A DNA stretch of 19,050 nt from Pseudomonadota bacterium (GTDB lineage Bacteria; Pseudomonadota; Gammaproteobacteria; Burkholderiales; Eutrophovitaceae): assembly GCA_002704665.1 (NCBI GenBank), contig PAHB01000064.1, forward strand, positions 1-19,050, in the 5' to 3' direction. The notes below the pieces were generated by a model. It was not told where the DNA came from. It did no database searches and worked only from the letters and a program-made list of their open reading frames with translations. Shown here piece after piece: positions 1 through 7,413 of this stretch; position 1 is the first letter of the stretch, and every line of letters starts with the position of its first letter. The position numbers and the translations under genes were made by a program.

Positions 1-219
1 GCTGGAGGTATATTGGAGGTCCAGCCTTCAATTGTGACCGTTTTGGCAGACACCGCTATAAGGGCAGAGGATTTGGATGAGGCCAAAGCTGTGGAGGCGC
101 GGCAACAAGCAGAGGAAGCCCTCAAAAAAGCGGTCGACAAACAAGAGGTCGCAACAGTAGAGGCTGAGCTTGCCATGCTTACGGCCCAGCTTGCTATGAT
201 TCGGCGCGAAAAAAAATAA
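1..219 (+). CDS. atpC: ATP synthase epsilon subunit, C-terminal part (5' end outside window)
   Basis: This is the last 72 codons of the F1Fo ATP synthase epsilon subunit; the reading frame is open to the left edge, so the start is missing. The visible part covers the end of the N-terminal beta-sandwich (GGILEVQPSIVTVLADTAIR, a very characteristic epsilon stretch) and the C-terminal two-helix domain rich in Ala, Glu and Gln, ending IRREKK before a TAA. In the family this domain forms part of the central stalk and can inhibit ATP hydrolysis. The rest of the atp operon should lie to the left. The GC content, counted over its first 180 bases, is about 52%, higher than the later genes in the window. 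That is common for strongly expressed ATP synthase genes and is not evidence of transfer by itself. Confidence 0.93.
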   Translation, partial: AGGILEVQPSIVTVLADTAIRAEDLDEAKAVEARQQAEEALKKAVDKQEVATVEAELAMLTAQLAMIRREKK

Positions 220-299
220 GGGTTTTGGTAGACCCCCTCAATCGATTTATCTATGCTCTGCCAGCTATCGTGTTCGCAAAATGTGTAATTTCGGTTCCA

Positions 300-331
300 T
301 TGACAACAAAGCAAGGTCAGCCTACGCTGAC
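300..331 (+). promoter_or_regulatory. Candidate promoter with overlapping palindrome upstream of the transport operon
   Basis: A perfect -35 hexamer TTGACA lies at 300-305. With a 17-base spacer the -10 position (323-328) reads TACGCT, a weak match. A perfect inverted repeat, GTCAGC-ctac-GCTGAC (316-331), covers the end of the spacer and the -10 position. No T-run follows, so it does not look like an intrinsic terminator. A weak -10 under a palindrome would fit a regulated promoter with an operator, but that is inference. It would give a leader of about 40 bases before the ATG at 377. Confidence 0.35.
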
Positions 332-364
332 AGAGATTCGCCAGTCAAAATGACACCGTTTGTT

Positions 365-370
365 GGAGGA
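365..370 (+). promoter_or_regulatory. Strong ribosome binding site fixing the start of the binding-protein gene
   Basis: GGAGGA sits 6 bases before the ATG at 377. It decides that start over the upstream in-frame ATG at 281, because the shorter protein begins directly with a lipoprotein signal peptide. It is one of the clearest Shine-Dalgarno sites in the window. Confidence 0.8.
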
Positions 371-376
371 GAAAAT

Positions 377-1540
377 ATGCTAAACCGAGGGTTTTTAATA
401 TTTAGTTTTTGTTTGTTAGTGGTGGGCTGCTCCTCAGAAGACGGCAGTGCCGTTAAAATCGGTTTTATTGGGCCCTTAACAGGTGGTGTGTCAGCTAATG
501 GTATAGGAGGTCGGAATTCAGTCGATTTGGCTATCAAACTCGCTAACGCGGACGTTACAAAACAATATAAATATCAACTGGTCGCACTAGATGACGAATG
601 TAAACCAAACATTGGTATTCAAGTGGCTACGAAAGCTGCAGCCGATTCTAGTATACTCGGGGCTGTAGCTCACTATTGTTCGGCGGTTGCTGTTGGTACC
701 GTGGATGTTTTTCATAAATTTGCAATGCCGATGATCGTTTGGGGTGCTGTGCTACCGAAAATTACCTATGGTAACGATTACCCAGAGGTTCACAGGGTCA
801 ATGGGACGATGATTAACCAAAACGATGTGGCGGCAAAATTCATGGTGGACCTTGGCTACAAAACATGGGCAATTATTCATGACACTACTGATTATGGAAA
901 AGGACACGATAAATATTTTACAGAAAGCTTGGAGAAGTATGGCGGAATTGTTCTTGGCCGTTTTGGGGTTACAGCGGACCAACAAGATTTCAATGCGGAA
1001 CTGACAAAAATCAAGGCACTTGAGCCTGATGTTATTTATTTTGGCGGGATCACTCCGATCGGTGTTCGAGTTCGAACTCAGATGGATAGGCTTAATATAC
1101 CGGCAATTTTTCAGGGAACATCGGGAATTATCTCGGACGCTTACATCGAGGGAGCAGGAACTTTAGCTGAAGGTACGTTAGCTTTCAGGGAAGGAGATTC
1201 GGCAGAAAGGTTACCAGGTGGAAAAATGTTTCTAGCCGAATACGATCGTAATAACTACTCGTCTCCCCCAGAAGCATACGGCCCCTTCGCTTTCGCCGCG
1301 GCCAACTTGTTAATAGATGCTATAGAAAGCGAAGGACCCGATCGAAAAAAAATAACAAGCTATCTAAATAAAGTTCGAAATTACAATTCGGTGATCGGTA
1401 AAATTACTTTCGATGAAAATGGGCAAAATATGGTTCCACTGATTACAAGATTTGTAGTCCAAGATGGAAAATGGAAAATTTGGGAGATGAGTGAATATGC
1501 AGATAATATTCGTTCGTTAAACAGACAAAACCCAAAATAA
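377..1540 (+). CDS. Branched-chain amino acid-type ABC transporter, solute-binding lipoprotein
   Basis: This 387-residue protein is a type I periplasmic binding protein of the LivK/Leu-Ile-Val-binding family (Peripla_BP_6). It captures the ligand and delivers it to the LivHM-like channel. The start at 377 is chosen because of a GGAGGA site and because the N-terminus (MLNRGFLIFSFCLLVVGC) is a lipoprotein signal peptide with lipobox VVGC, placing the lipidated Cys at residue 18. The mature protein begins with the typical KIGFIGPLTG strand and has family landmarks such as DYGKG and an Asp-rich ligand-loop region (ALDDECKP). It heads an operon with two permeases and two ATPases, so the transporter is complete. 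Family members carry amino acids, amides, urea or aromatic and dicarboxylic acids. The ligand here cannot be read off, although the downstream amidohydrolase and malonyl-CoA genes hint at an acylated or malonyl compound. Confidence 0.9.
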   Translation: MLNRGFLIFSFCLLVVGCSSEDGSAVKIGFIGPLTGGVSANGIGGRNSVDLAIKLANADVTKQYKYQLVALDDECKPNIGIQVATKAAADSSILGAVAHYCSAVAVGTVDVFHKFAMPMIVWGAVLPKITYGNDYPEVHRVNGTMINQNDVAAKFMVDLGYKTWAIIHDTTDYGKGHDKYFTESLEKYGGIVLGRFGVTADQQDFNAELTKIKALEPDVIYFGGITPIGVRVRTQMDRLNIPAIFQGTSGIISDAYIEGAGTLAEGTLAFREGDSAERLPGGKMFLAEYDRNNYSSPPEAYGPFAFAAANLLIDAIESEGPDRKKITSYLNKVRNYNSVIGKITFDENGQNMVPLITRFVVQDGKWKIWEMSEYADNIRSLNRQNPK

Positions 1541-1554
1541 AACTTTTACAATTT

Positions 1555-2472
1555 ATGTTGTTAGGTTCTCTAGATCAATACCTCATCAATGGTTTAGTGC
1601 TTGGCGTAATCTATGCGATGGTGGCTGTCGGATTCACGCTTTTTTTCGGTGTTCTAAACGTTATAAAATTTTCCCATGGTGATGTTTTGATGGCGGGTGC
1701 ATTTGCTGCCTTGATAGCATATATTTCACTACAGAATTTTGTATCGATTTCCATTTGGATGATGGTTGTTATTACCACTACTTTTGCCTTCGCCGCTATG
1801 GCTTTGTTTGGTGCTATTGTTGCTCGTTTCTTAGTACTCCCACTCAGAGGAGCACCACCTCTAAACACTTTGTTAATTACATTAATGCTTGGACTGGCCG
1901 TTCGTGAAGCGGTAAGACTATTTTATCCGAACGGTTCAAACCCTAAACCATTTCCAAAGCTTCTCCCCGATACCGATATTTTTATTTTTGGTTTGGAGAT
2001 TAGGCACGATAGTTTAATTATCATTTTCGGAGGATTAGCAGCGATTTGTTTCCTTCATCTATTGATAAAAAAAACTCGTTTGGGGCTTTCAATTCAAGCT
2101 GTCGCTCAAGATTCGGAAACCGCTCGATTGATGGGTATTAATTTCCAGAAAATTGTCCTAGGTACTTTTGCCCTTGGTTCGGGTCTGGCGGCTCTAGCTG
2201 GGGTTCTTAACGGACTTTATTATAACGAGATAAATTTCTCTATGGGTTTATTGCTGGGCGTTGTTGGTTTTAGTTCCGCTGTAGTAGGAGGGTTGGGTAG
2301 TATTTTAGGGGCTATCATTGGCGGTTTTTTGTTTGCTCTTCTTCAAACAATTGGAGCTATTTGGTTCGAGGTGCCTGCCTACAAAGATGTGTTTGCCTTT
2401 GTTGTTATTATCGCAGTAATGGCATGGCGTCCTACAGGGTTGTTGGCTGAAACTAAATCGGATCGAGTATGA
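1555..2472 (+). CDS. livH: Branched-chain amino acid-type ABC transporter permease, LivH-like
   Basis: The 305-residue protein is very hydrophobic, with about eight membrane segments, and is one half of the inner-membrane channel. The N-terminal stretch QYLINGLVLGVIYAMVAVG and the following FSHGD are typical of LivH. The loop near residues 184-200 (ARLMGIN) matches the coupling (EAA-like) loop that contacts the ATPases. GVVGFSSAVVGGLGSILGAIIGG is the conserved C-terminal Gly-rich membrane pair. The ATG at 1555 lies 14 bases after the binding-protein stop, without an obvious Shine-Dalgarno site. Its end overlaps the next permease start by 4 bases (ATGA), which implies coupled translation. The symbol is by family; the substrate need not be a branched-chain amino acid. 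Confidence 0.9.
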   Translation: MLLGSLDQYLINGLVLGVIYAMVAVGFTLFFGVLNVIKFSHGDVLMAGAFAALIAYISLQNFVSISIWMMVVITTTFAFAAMALFGAIVARFLVLPLRGAPPLNTLLITLMLGLAVREAVRLFYPNGSNPKPFPKLLPDTDIFIFGLEIRHDSLIIIFGGLAAICFLHLLIKKTRLGLSIQAVAQDSETARLMGINFQKIVLGTFALGSGLAALAGVLNGLYYNEINFSMGLLLGVVGFSSAVVGGLGSILGAIIGGFLFALLQTIGAIWFEVPAYKDVFAFVVIIAVMAWRPTGLLAETKSDRV

Positions 2473-3617
2473 GAAATGTAATTTTGCGAGTAAAAGAAAG
2501 ATTTGTATCGATAAGCGTGATATTTGTCACCGCCATTTTTCTTACCGTTTTTTTATTAGTTGAAGACGAGCTAAGCTTCACTGTTTTAATGCTAGTGGGA
2601 GGAGGGCTTTTTTATTTTGTGAAAAGACGGGATTGTTTTAAAGAGGTAATTGTTTTTGCAAGGCAATCTCGCTATGGCTTTTTGATATGTATCTTTTTAG
2701 CTTTGCTAACAGTTCTTATCATTCTACGAAACGAGCATTTTGCGCTATTTATGATTGCATCGGTTGCGTTGTACTCAACAGTATGTTTCGGTTTGACAAT
2801 ACAGCTAGGATACGCAGGTCTAACAAATTTTGCTGGAGCAGCTTTTTTCGGGGTAGGTGGATATGCCATTGCCGTATTGAGTAGTGAGAATTTTCCGGAT
2901 ATTTTGTCAGTTTTAACCGGAGGTTTTATGGCCGCATTAGTGGGCTCTGTTTTGATTTTGCCGATTTTGCGCACTAGAGGTCATTATGCAGCTTTAGTCA
3001 CTATTGCTTTTGCCCTCTTGTTTAAAACGTTTTTAGAATTGAATGACACTTTAGGTGGGCCGCAAGGGTTAAAGATTTCTTCGATGAACATGTTTGGTTG
3101 GGATTTTGGAAAGTCATTTTTCGGGGGGTCGTTTTATCTGAATTACGTGTTATTTTCTTTGCTTGTCATGGTTTCGATTTTTACTTTGACACGTCTTTTA
3201 GAAAAATCGTGGATAGGACTACATTGGGATGCTTTACGTATCGACGAAATATCCTCCGCGTCGTTTGGAATTAATATTTCATCTTGGAAAATTTTGGCAT
3301 TTACCCTAGGTAATTTTTTTATTGGTTTATCAGGAGCGCTGTACGCTAAAATGTTAGGTCATATCGCACCAACTAATTTTACATTTGGAGATTCATTAAT
3401 TCTTATATCGATAGTCATTTTGGGTGGGATTGGAAACCCTTGGGGAGTGATACCTGCAGCATTTCTTATAATCGTTTTGCCGGAAAAGCTTCAATTTATA
3501 CAGGAATATCGTCTCCTACTGTTCGCTCTTCTTGTAATTTTAGTGTTACTTTATCGCCCTGATGGTTTGTTTAAAAAAGCCTTACGAAGTTTTTATCGAG
3601 GCTGGGGAAAAGTTTAA
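2469..3617 (+). CDS. livM: Branched-chain amino acid-type ABC transporter permease, LivM-like
   Basis: This 382-residue membrane protein is the second channel half. It has extra N-terminal membrane segments (residues about 10-90) before the LivM core. That core starts near QLGYAGLTNFAGAAFFGVGGY, the typical LivM region (usually LGxxGxxSxGHAAFFGxGAY), here with NFAGA in place of the usual S-x-G-H. The coupling loop appears near DEISSASFGINISSWK, and the conserved VILGGIGNPWG motif and PDGLF near the C-terminus are both present. It overlaps the upstream gene by 4 bases, and its TAA stop shares its last base with the following ATG (TAATG), so it is translated within one operon. Confidence 0.9.
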   Translation: MRNVILRVKERFVSISVIFVTAIFLTVFLLVEDELSFTVLMLVGGGLFYFVKRRDCFKEVIVFARQSRYGFLICIFLALLTVLIILRNEHFALFMIASVALYSTVCFGLTIQLGYAGLTNFAGAAFFGVGGYAIAVLSSENFPDILSVLTGGFMAALVGSVLILPILRTRGHYAALVTIAFALLFKTFLELNDTLGGPQGLKISSMNMFGWDFGKSFFGGSFYLNYVLFSLLVMVSIFTLTRLLEKSWIGLHWDALRIDEISSASFGINISSWKILAFTLGNFFIGLSGALYAKMLGHIAPTNFTFGDSLILISIVILGGIGNPWGVIPAAFLIIVLPEKLQFIQEYRLLLFALLVILVLLYRPDGLFKKALRSFYRGWGKV

Positions 3618-4393
3618 TGGGAAATTCGTTACTTAATTCTCAGGGATTAACCGTCAAATTTGGTGGGTTGACTGCATTATCTGATCTAAATTTTAGTTTG
3701 GAAAAGGGGGAGCTTTTAGGGCTTATTGGCCCCAATGGATCAGGAAAAACCACATGTTTTAACACCATAACTGGGATATATAGACAAGCGGCTGGAACTA
3801 CCTCACTGCTTGGAAAAGATATAACCGGATTTACTCCACAACAAATATACAAATGTGGTATTACAAGAACATTTCAGCGATTGAGACTGGCAGTTGCTTT
3901 GTCGGTCTTCGACAATTTATTAATAGGCGACAGTAGTAGTTTGAATACCAACTTATTTTTTAACCTATTTCAAAGAAGTAAGCTAAAACAAGAAATAGAA
4001 AAAAAAATAAATAAAGTAAAAAAAATAATTTCTGTTTTTAATCCAGCGCTCGTGGATAAATTGTATGAACCTGTAAGTAAGCTTTCTATGATAGATCGTA
4101 GGAGAATAGAAGTTTGCCGGGCATTGATTAGTGATCCGAAGGTTTTGCTTTTAGATGAGCCCTCGGCAGGTATGACACAAGAGGAGACGCGCGATTTTAT
4201 GAACGACCTTCATGAAATAAAGACAAAAAGTCCCGATCTCGGAATAATTTTAATTGAGCACGAAATGAACGTCATCGAAAGCGTGACTGATCGGTGTATA
4301 GTTCTTAGTTATGGAAAAAAAATAAGTGAAGGAAGTTTTAAAGATGTTTCGCGTAATCCGAGCGTGCGGACTGCGTATTTGGGAGAAGATTAA
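3617..4393 (+). CDS. livG: Branched-chain amino acid-type ABC transporter ATPase, LivG-like
   Basis: This 258-residue cytoplasmic ATPase powers the LivHM-like channel together with the next gene's product. The Walker A motif GPNGSGKTT is at residues 38-46, a Q-loop lies in TRTFQRLRLA, Walker B is VLLLDEPSAGM, and the switch histidine is in LIEHEMNVI, the LivG-type ending. The ABC signature is unusual: it reads LSMIDRRRIEVCRAL where LivG proteins commonly have LSYGDQRRLEIARAL. The C-terminal tail (YGKKISEG ... VRTAYLGE) is typical of LivG and is where these ATPases end. The start ATG at 3617 overlaps the stop of the permease gene by one base. Confidence 0.9.
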   Translation: MGNSLLNSQGLTVKFGGLTALSDLNFSLEKGELLGLIGPNGSGKTTCFNTITGIYRQAAGTTSLLGKDITGFTPQQIYKCGITRTFQRLRLAVALSVFDNLLIGDSSSLNTNLFFNLFQRSKLKQEIEKKINKVKKIISVFNPALVDKLYEPVSKLSMIDRRRIEVCRALISDPKVLLLDEPSAGMTQEETRDFMNDLHEIKTKSPDLGIILIEHEMNVIESVTDRCIVLSYGKKISEGSFKDVSRNPSVRTAYLGED

Positions 4394-4395
4394 CA

Positions 4396-5115
4396 TTGCC
4401 GAACTTGTTAGAGGTTGACGATTTATACGTAGGTTACGATGAGGCGGACGTATTGTCTGGTGTATCCCTAAAGGTTAAACCAGGAAAGATCACATGTTTG
4501 CTTGGCGCAAATGGTGCTGGGAAAACGACATTGATTAGAGCGTTGTTGGCACTTACCCCAACACGACAGGGTAAAATTTTTTTTGATGGAGAAGAAATTA
4601 CTCATCAAGCTACACACAATATTGTTCGTTTAGGAATTTCCACGATTCCGGAGGGACGCAGAGTCTTTCCAAAATTAACAGTGATAGAAAACTTGCTGAC
4701 AGGAGCGATATTAGAAAAAAATAAACGCAAAATTGGTAGCCGCATAGAAGAGGTATTGAAAATTTTTCCACAGTTATCTGATCGAAAAAAACAACTTGCA
4801 GGCACAATGTCAGGAGGGGAACAAGCGATGTTGTCGATTGGTCGGGGGCTTATGAGTGCACCTAGACTTTTAGTAATTGATGAACCATCCCTCGGTTTAT
4901 CACCGCTTTTTGTTAAGGAAAATTTTAAGGTGATTCGTTCAATTAAAGAACGGGGCATTACAGTGCTTTTAGTTGAGCAAAACGTAAAACAAACGTTGGA
5001 AATCGCAGACTACGGGTATTTAATAGCCCAAGGGAAAGTTGTTGCTAGCGGCGCTTCTGCGGAACTGAATAAAACAGACCAGGTCCAGCTGGCCTATTTT
5101 GGCTCAAAACAATGA
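4396..5115 (+). CDS. livF: Branched-chain amino acid-type ABC transporter ATPase, LivF-like
   Basis: This 239-residue ATPase is the partner of the LivG-like protein. Visible motifs are Walker A GANGAGKTT (residues 37-45), the LivF-type segment IPEGRRVFPKLTV, signature MSGGEQAMLSIGRGLM, Walker B LLVIDEPSLGLSP and the switch region LLVEQNVKQTLEIAD. The start is a TTG at 4396, two bases after the livG stop, preceded by a purine-rich GGGAGAAG (4381-4388) that can serve as ribosome binding site. No better ATG is available that keeps the first beta strand (LLEVDDLYVGY). It completes a five-component high-affinity importer. The next gene follows within 20 bases. Confidence 0.92.
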   Translation: MPNLLEVDDLYVGYDEADVLSGVSLKVKPGKITCLLGANGAGKTTLIRALLALTPTRQGKIFFDGEEITHQATHNIVRLGISTIPEGRRVFPKLTVIENLLTGAILEKNKRKIGSRIEEVLKIFPQLSDRKKQLAGTMSGGEQAMLSIGRGLMSAPRLLVIDEPSLGLSPLFVKENFKVIRSIKERGITVLLVEQNVKQTLEIADYGYLIAQGKVVASGASAELNKTDQVQLAYFGSKQ

Positions 5116-5134
5116 CATGCTTTGGGGGCATATT

Positions 5135-6265
5135 ATGAAAAAAAATCAGAAAGCGATTGAAATTACAAAAAGCATTGTGAGAATGAACACCATAAATCCA
5201 CCAGGTGATGAGCGTCAATGTGCGGAATTTTTGGGAAACCTTTTAGAAGAGGAAGGATTTTCTGTCGAGTATCATGAGATGGGGTTCAATCGGGCTAATC
5301 TGATTGCGAGGATTGGAGAGTCGAAAGAAAAACTCCCTTTATGCTTTACAGGGCATCTAGATACTGTGCCATTGGGTGCAGCAGAATGGAAAAAATCAGC
5401 CTTCGATGGGGAGACAGACTCGGGCAAATTGTTTGGCAGGGGTACTAGTGATATGAAGTCGGGAATAGCAGCTTTTGTTGCGGCGATAAGTGGTTTAGGA
5501 AAAAAATTATCGCGTTCTCCGGGGTTAGAGTTGGTTTTTACAGCAGGTGAGGAGACGGGGTGCGAGGGAGCATTTCATTTGGCTAAAAAACCGGGAGTAT
5601 TAGGACGAGTTGGAGCTGTACTTGTAGGGGAGCCTACAGCAAATTATCCGATGGTTGGTCATAAGGGTGCCTATTGGCTAAAAGCGAAGACGCATGGAAT
5701 AACGGCTCATGGTTCAATGCCAGACAGAGGAGTTAACGCGGCCTATAAAGCAGCGAGAGTTTTAACAGCACTTGAGAAATTTAAATTTTGTAATGACCCT
5801 CACAAATTGATGGGACAGGCAACGTTGAATGTTGGAACCGTTAGTGGTGGATTAAATATAAATTCGGTACCCGACGAAACAACCATCGGGGTTGACATAC
5901 GTTCGGTTCCAACATCGCCACATTATGAAATAAAAAAGGCACTAGAGAGGGTTGTGGGCGAAGATGTAACCATAGAGACTATGCTCGATGTAGACTCTGT
6001 ATTTACAGAGCCATCAGACCCTTGGATTCAAGACATTTTTCAGATTATGGCACCTATCCTTGGAGAAAATCCATTGGCAAAAACGGCTACCTATTTCACC
6101 GATGCTGCAGCTTTAAATGAAGCTTATGGCCACCCTCCTACAATCATCATGGGCCCTGGGCAACCTGAGATGGCTCATCAGACCAACGAGTACTGCGTGA
6201 TGGGAGAAGTTGAGAAAGCCGTAGCGGCCTATGAGGAAATTATTTGCAAGTGGTGTCAAATATAA
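5135..6265 (+). CDS. M20 family metallo-amidohydrolase (ArgE/DapE-like)
   Basis: The 376-residue product belongs to the M20 zinc hydrolases, which cleave amide bonds in N-acyl amino acids and related compounds. Metal and catalytic residues are in place: His74 and Asp76 in TGHLDTVP, Asp106 in GRGTSDMKSG, the Glu pair 139-140 in TAGEETG, Glu166 in GEPT, and the late His348 in EMAHQTNEY. The lid/dimerisation domain follows HKGAYWLKAKTHGITAHGS. The ATG at 5135 is preferred because a G-rich site (GGGGG near 5123-5127) precedes it and the upstream in-frame codons overlap livF. ArgE (acetylornithine) and DapE (succinyl-diaminopimelate) are the nearest named families, but its position between an importer and malonyl-CoA genes suggests a catabolic deacylase rather than a biosynthetic one. 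The substrate is unknown; an N-malonyl amide is a speculation from context. Confidence 0.85.
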   Translation: MKKNQKAIEITKSIVRMNTINPPGDERQCAEFLGNLLEEEGFSVEYHEMGFNRANLIARIGESKEKLPLCFTGHLDTVPLGAAEWKKSAFDGETDSGKLFGRGTSDMKSGIAAFVAAISGLGKKLSRSPGLELVFTAGEETGCEGAFHLAKKPGVLGRVGAVLVGEPTANYPMVGHKGAYWLKAKTHGITAHGSMPDRGVNAAYKAARVLTALEKFKFCNDPHKLMGQATLNVGTVSGGLNINSVPDETTIGVDIRSVPTSPHYEIKKALERVVGEDVTIETMLDVDSVFTEPSDPWIQDIFQIMAPILGENPLAKTATYFTDAAALNEAYGHPPTIIMGPGQPEMAHQTNEYCVMGEVEKAVAAYEEIICKWCQI

Positions 6266-7413
6266 TTGATAAAACGTCTTTTGCAGACCTTCCGTGCCAC
6301 AAACGGGTATCACAAGTATTTTTCGGACAGGGGAAATTCTTTAAAGAATACGGATCGGTGTTTATAGGAGAAGTTGGTATTTCTGGAAAGACAGCAACAG
6401 TGATTTTCACAAATGGTAAAAAGAAAGGCGGTACGTTCGGACTGTACGAGAGTCAAAGACTCATAGAAATTATTAAAAATAATCGTTTAAAAAAAATCCC
6501 TTTAGTTTTTTTTCTAGACTCAGCCGGAGCTCGGCTAAATGACGGTTTTAAGGCCCTTGGGGCGTTTCGTGAATTGTATCGTCAAGTGCTATATTTCAGG
6601 CTTGAGGGAAATATTCTTATTAGTATGGTAGTCAGAAACTGTTTTGGAGGATCTAGCATGATAGCTGCCGCATCCTCTCATAAAGTTTTATCTGAAAAAG
6701 CTATGTTCGGGATGTCCGGCCCCAAACTAATGTTTGAAAAAAAATCCTTCTCTAAATATAAGATTGAGAACATTGATTCAATATTTGAAAGTTTCAGTGC
6801 GAAAGCAAGAAATAGCGTCGATAAATCTTATTTTTTATGCCAAGATCATGCAGAGGCTTACAAGGCGTTGCTCAATAACATTTTAAAGAATGATAATTCA
6901 GTTGCAAACAACCTATTAGTTCGCCAAAATGAGCTAGCCCAGCGGTTAGATAAGGAAAAAATTCCAGCGGTTGACGTTAATTCAACTAAAAACTATAAAG
7001 TTGGCAATGGGGGCGGCGTGGGCGCTAGTGAAATGATCGCCTTATCCGAATATTTACTGCGCGCAAAAATCGGAGCTCGCATAACTATAACTTTAAATGC
7101 CTCTAGTCACGCGATGAACTTAGAAAACGAACAGGTTATTTTATCAGATTACATGGCTCATACTGCGCTGTGCTTAGCTGAGGCTAAGAGACGAAAAATT
7201 TCGGTGAAGCTTGTTGTAAAAGGGTGTGCGGGAGGTGGCGCTTATGTATCGTTGGCATCTGGCTGTGGCACGGTAAGAGCGGAATTAAATGCTAAGTTTT
7301 TTCTACTCCCCGAGAAGGCAGTTGAAGCTGTAATAGGTAAAAAATTTCAATTTGAAATATCGACCAATGATTTTATAAAATGCGGCGTCGTTGACGAGTT
7401 CATGGAGAAATGA
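6244..7413 (+). CDS. Fused MdcD/MdcE-like biotin-independent carboxyltransferase (putative malonyl-thioester decarboxylase)
   Basis: This 389-residue protein has two crotonase-fold halves resembling the beta (MdcD) and gamma (MdcE) subunits of malonate decarboxylase, joined in one chain. The N-half shows VFFLDSAGARL (about 88-98), the glycine-rich NCFGGSSMIAA (132-142) that would form an oxyanion hole, and MSGPKLM (157-163), all MdcD-like. The C-half carries MAHTALCLAEAKRR and GCAGGGAYVSLASG (327-340), matching the MdcE region that usually contains SGGFLALG, and ends ISTNDFIKCGVVDEF like MdcE. The fusion is short compared with the sum of the separate subunits (roughly 500 or more residues). 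The TTG at 6244 lies 5 bases after GAGGAA (6233-6238) and overlaps the M20 gene; GTG codons at 6250 and 6253 are alternatives. No mdcA, mdcC or prosthetic-group genes are near, so a CoA thioester made by the next gene's product is the likelier substrate (inference). Confidence 0.75.
   Translation: MQVVSNIIDKTSFADLPCHKRVSQVFFGQGKFFKEYGSVFIGEVGISGKTATVIFTNGKKKGGTFGLYESQRLIEIIKNNRLKKIPLVFFLDSAGARLNDGFKALGAFRELYRQVLYFRLEGNILISMVVRNCFGGSSMIAAASSHKVLSEKAMFGMSGPKLMFEKKSFSKYKIENIDSIFESFSAKARNSVDKSYFLCQDHAEAYKALLNNILKNDNSVANNLLVRQNELAQRLDKEKIPAVDVNSTKNYKVGNGGGVGASEMIALSEYLLRAKIGARITITLNASSHAMNLENEQVILSDYMAHTALCLAEAKRRKISVKLVVKGCAGGGAYVSLASGCGTVRAELNAKFFLLPEKAVEAVIGKKFQFEISTNDFIKCGVVDEFMEK

Noticed and set aside
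220..236. GGGT...ACCC after the atpC stop as an intrinsic terminator
   Set aside because: The stem is only about 4 pairs and no T-run follows it.
281..376. Upstream ATG giving a 419-residue binding protein
   Set aside because: It would add 32 residues before a complete lipoprotein signal peptide; the GGAGGA site supports the ATG at 377.
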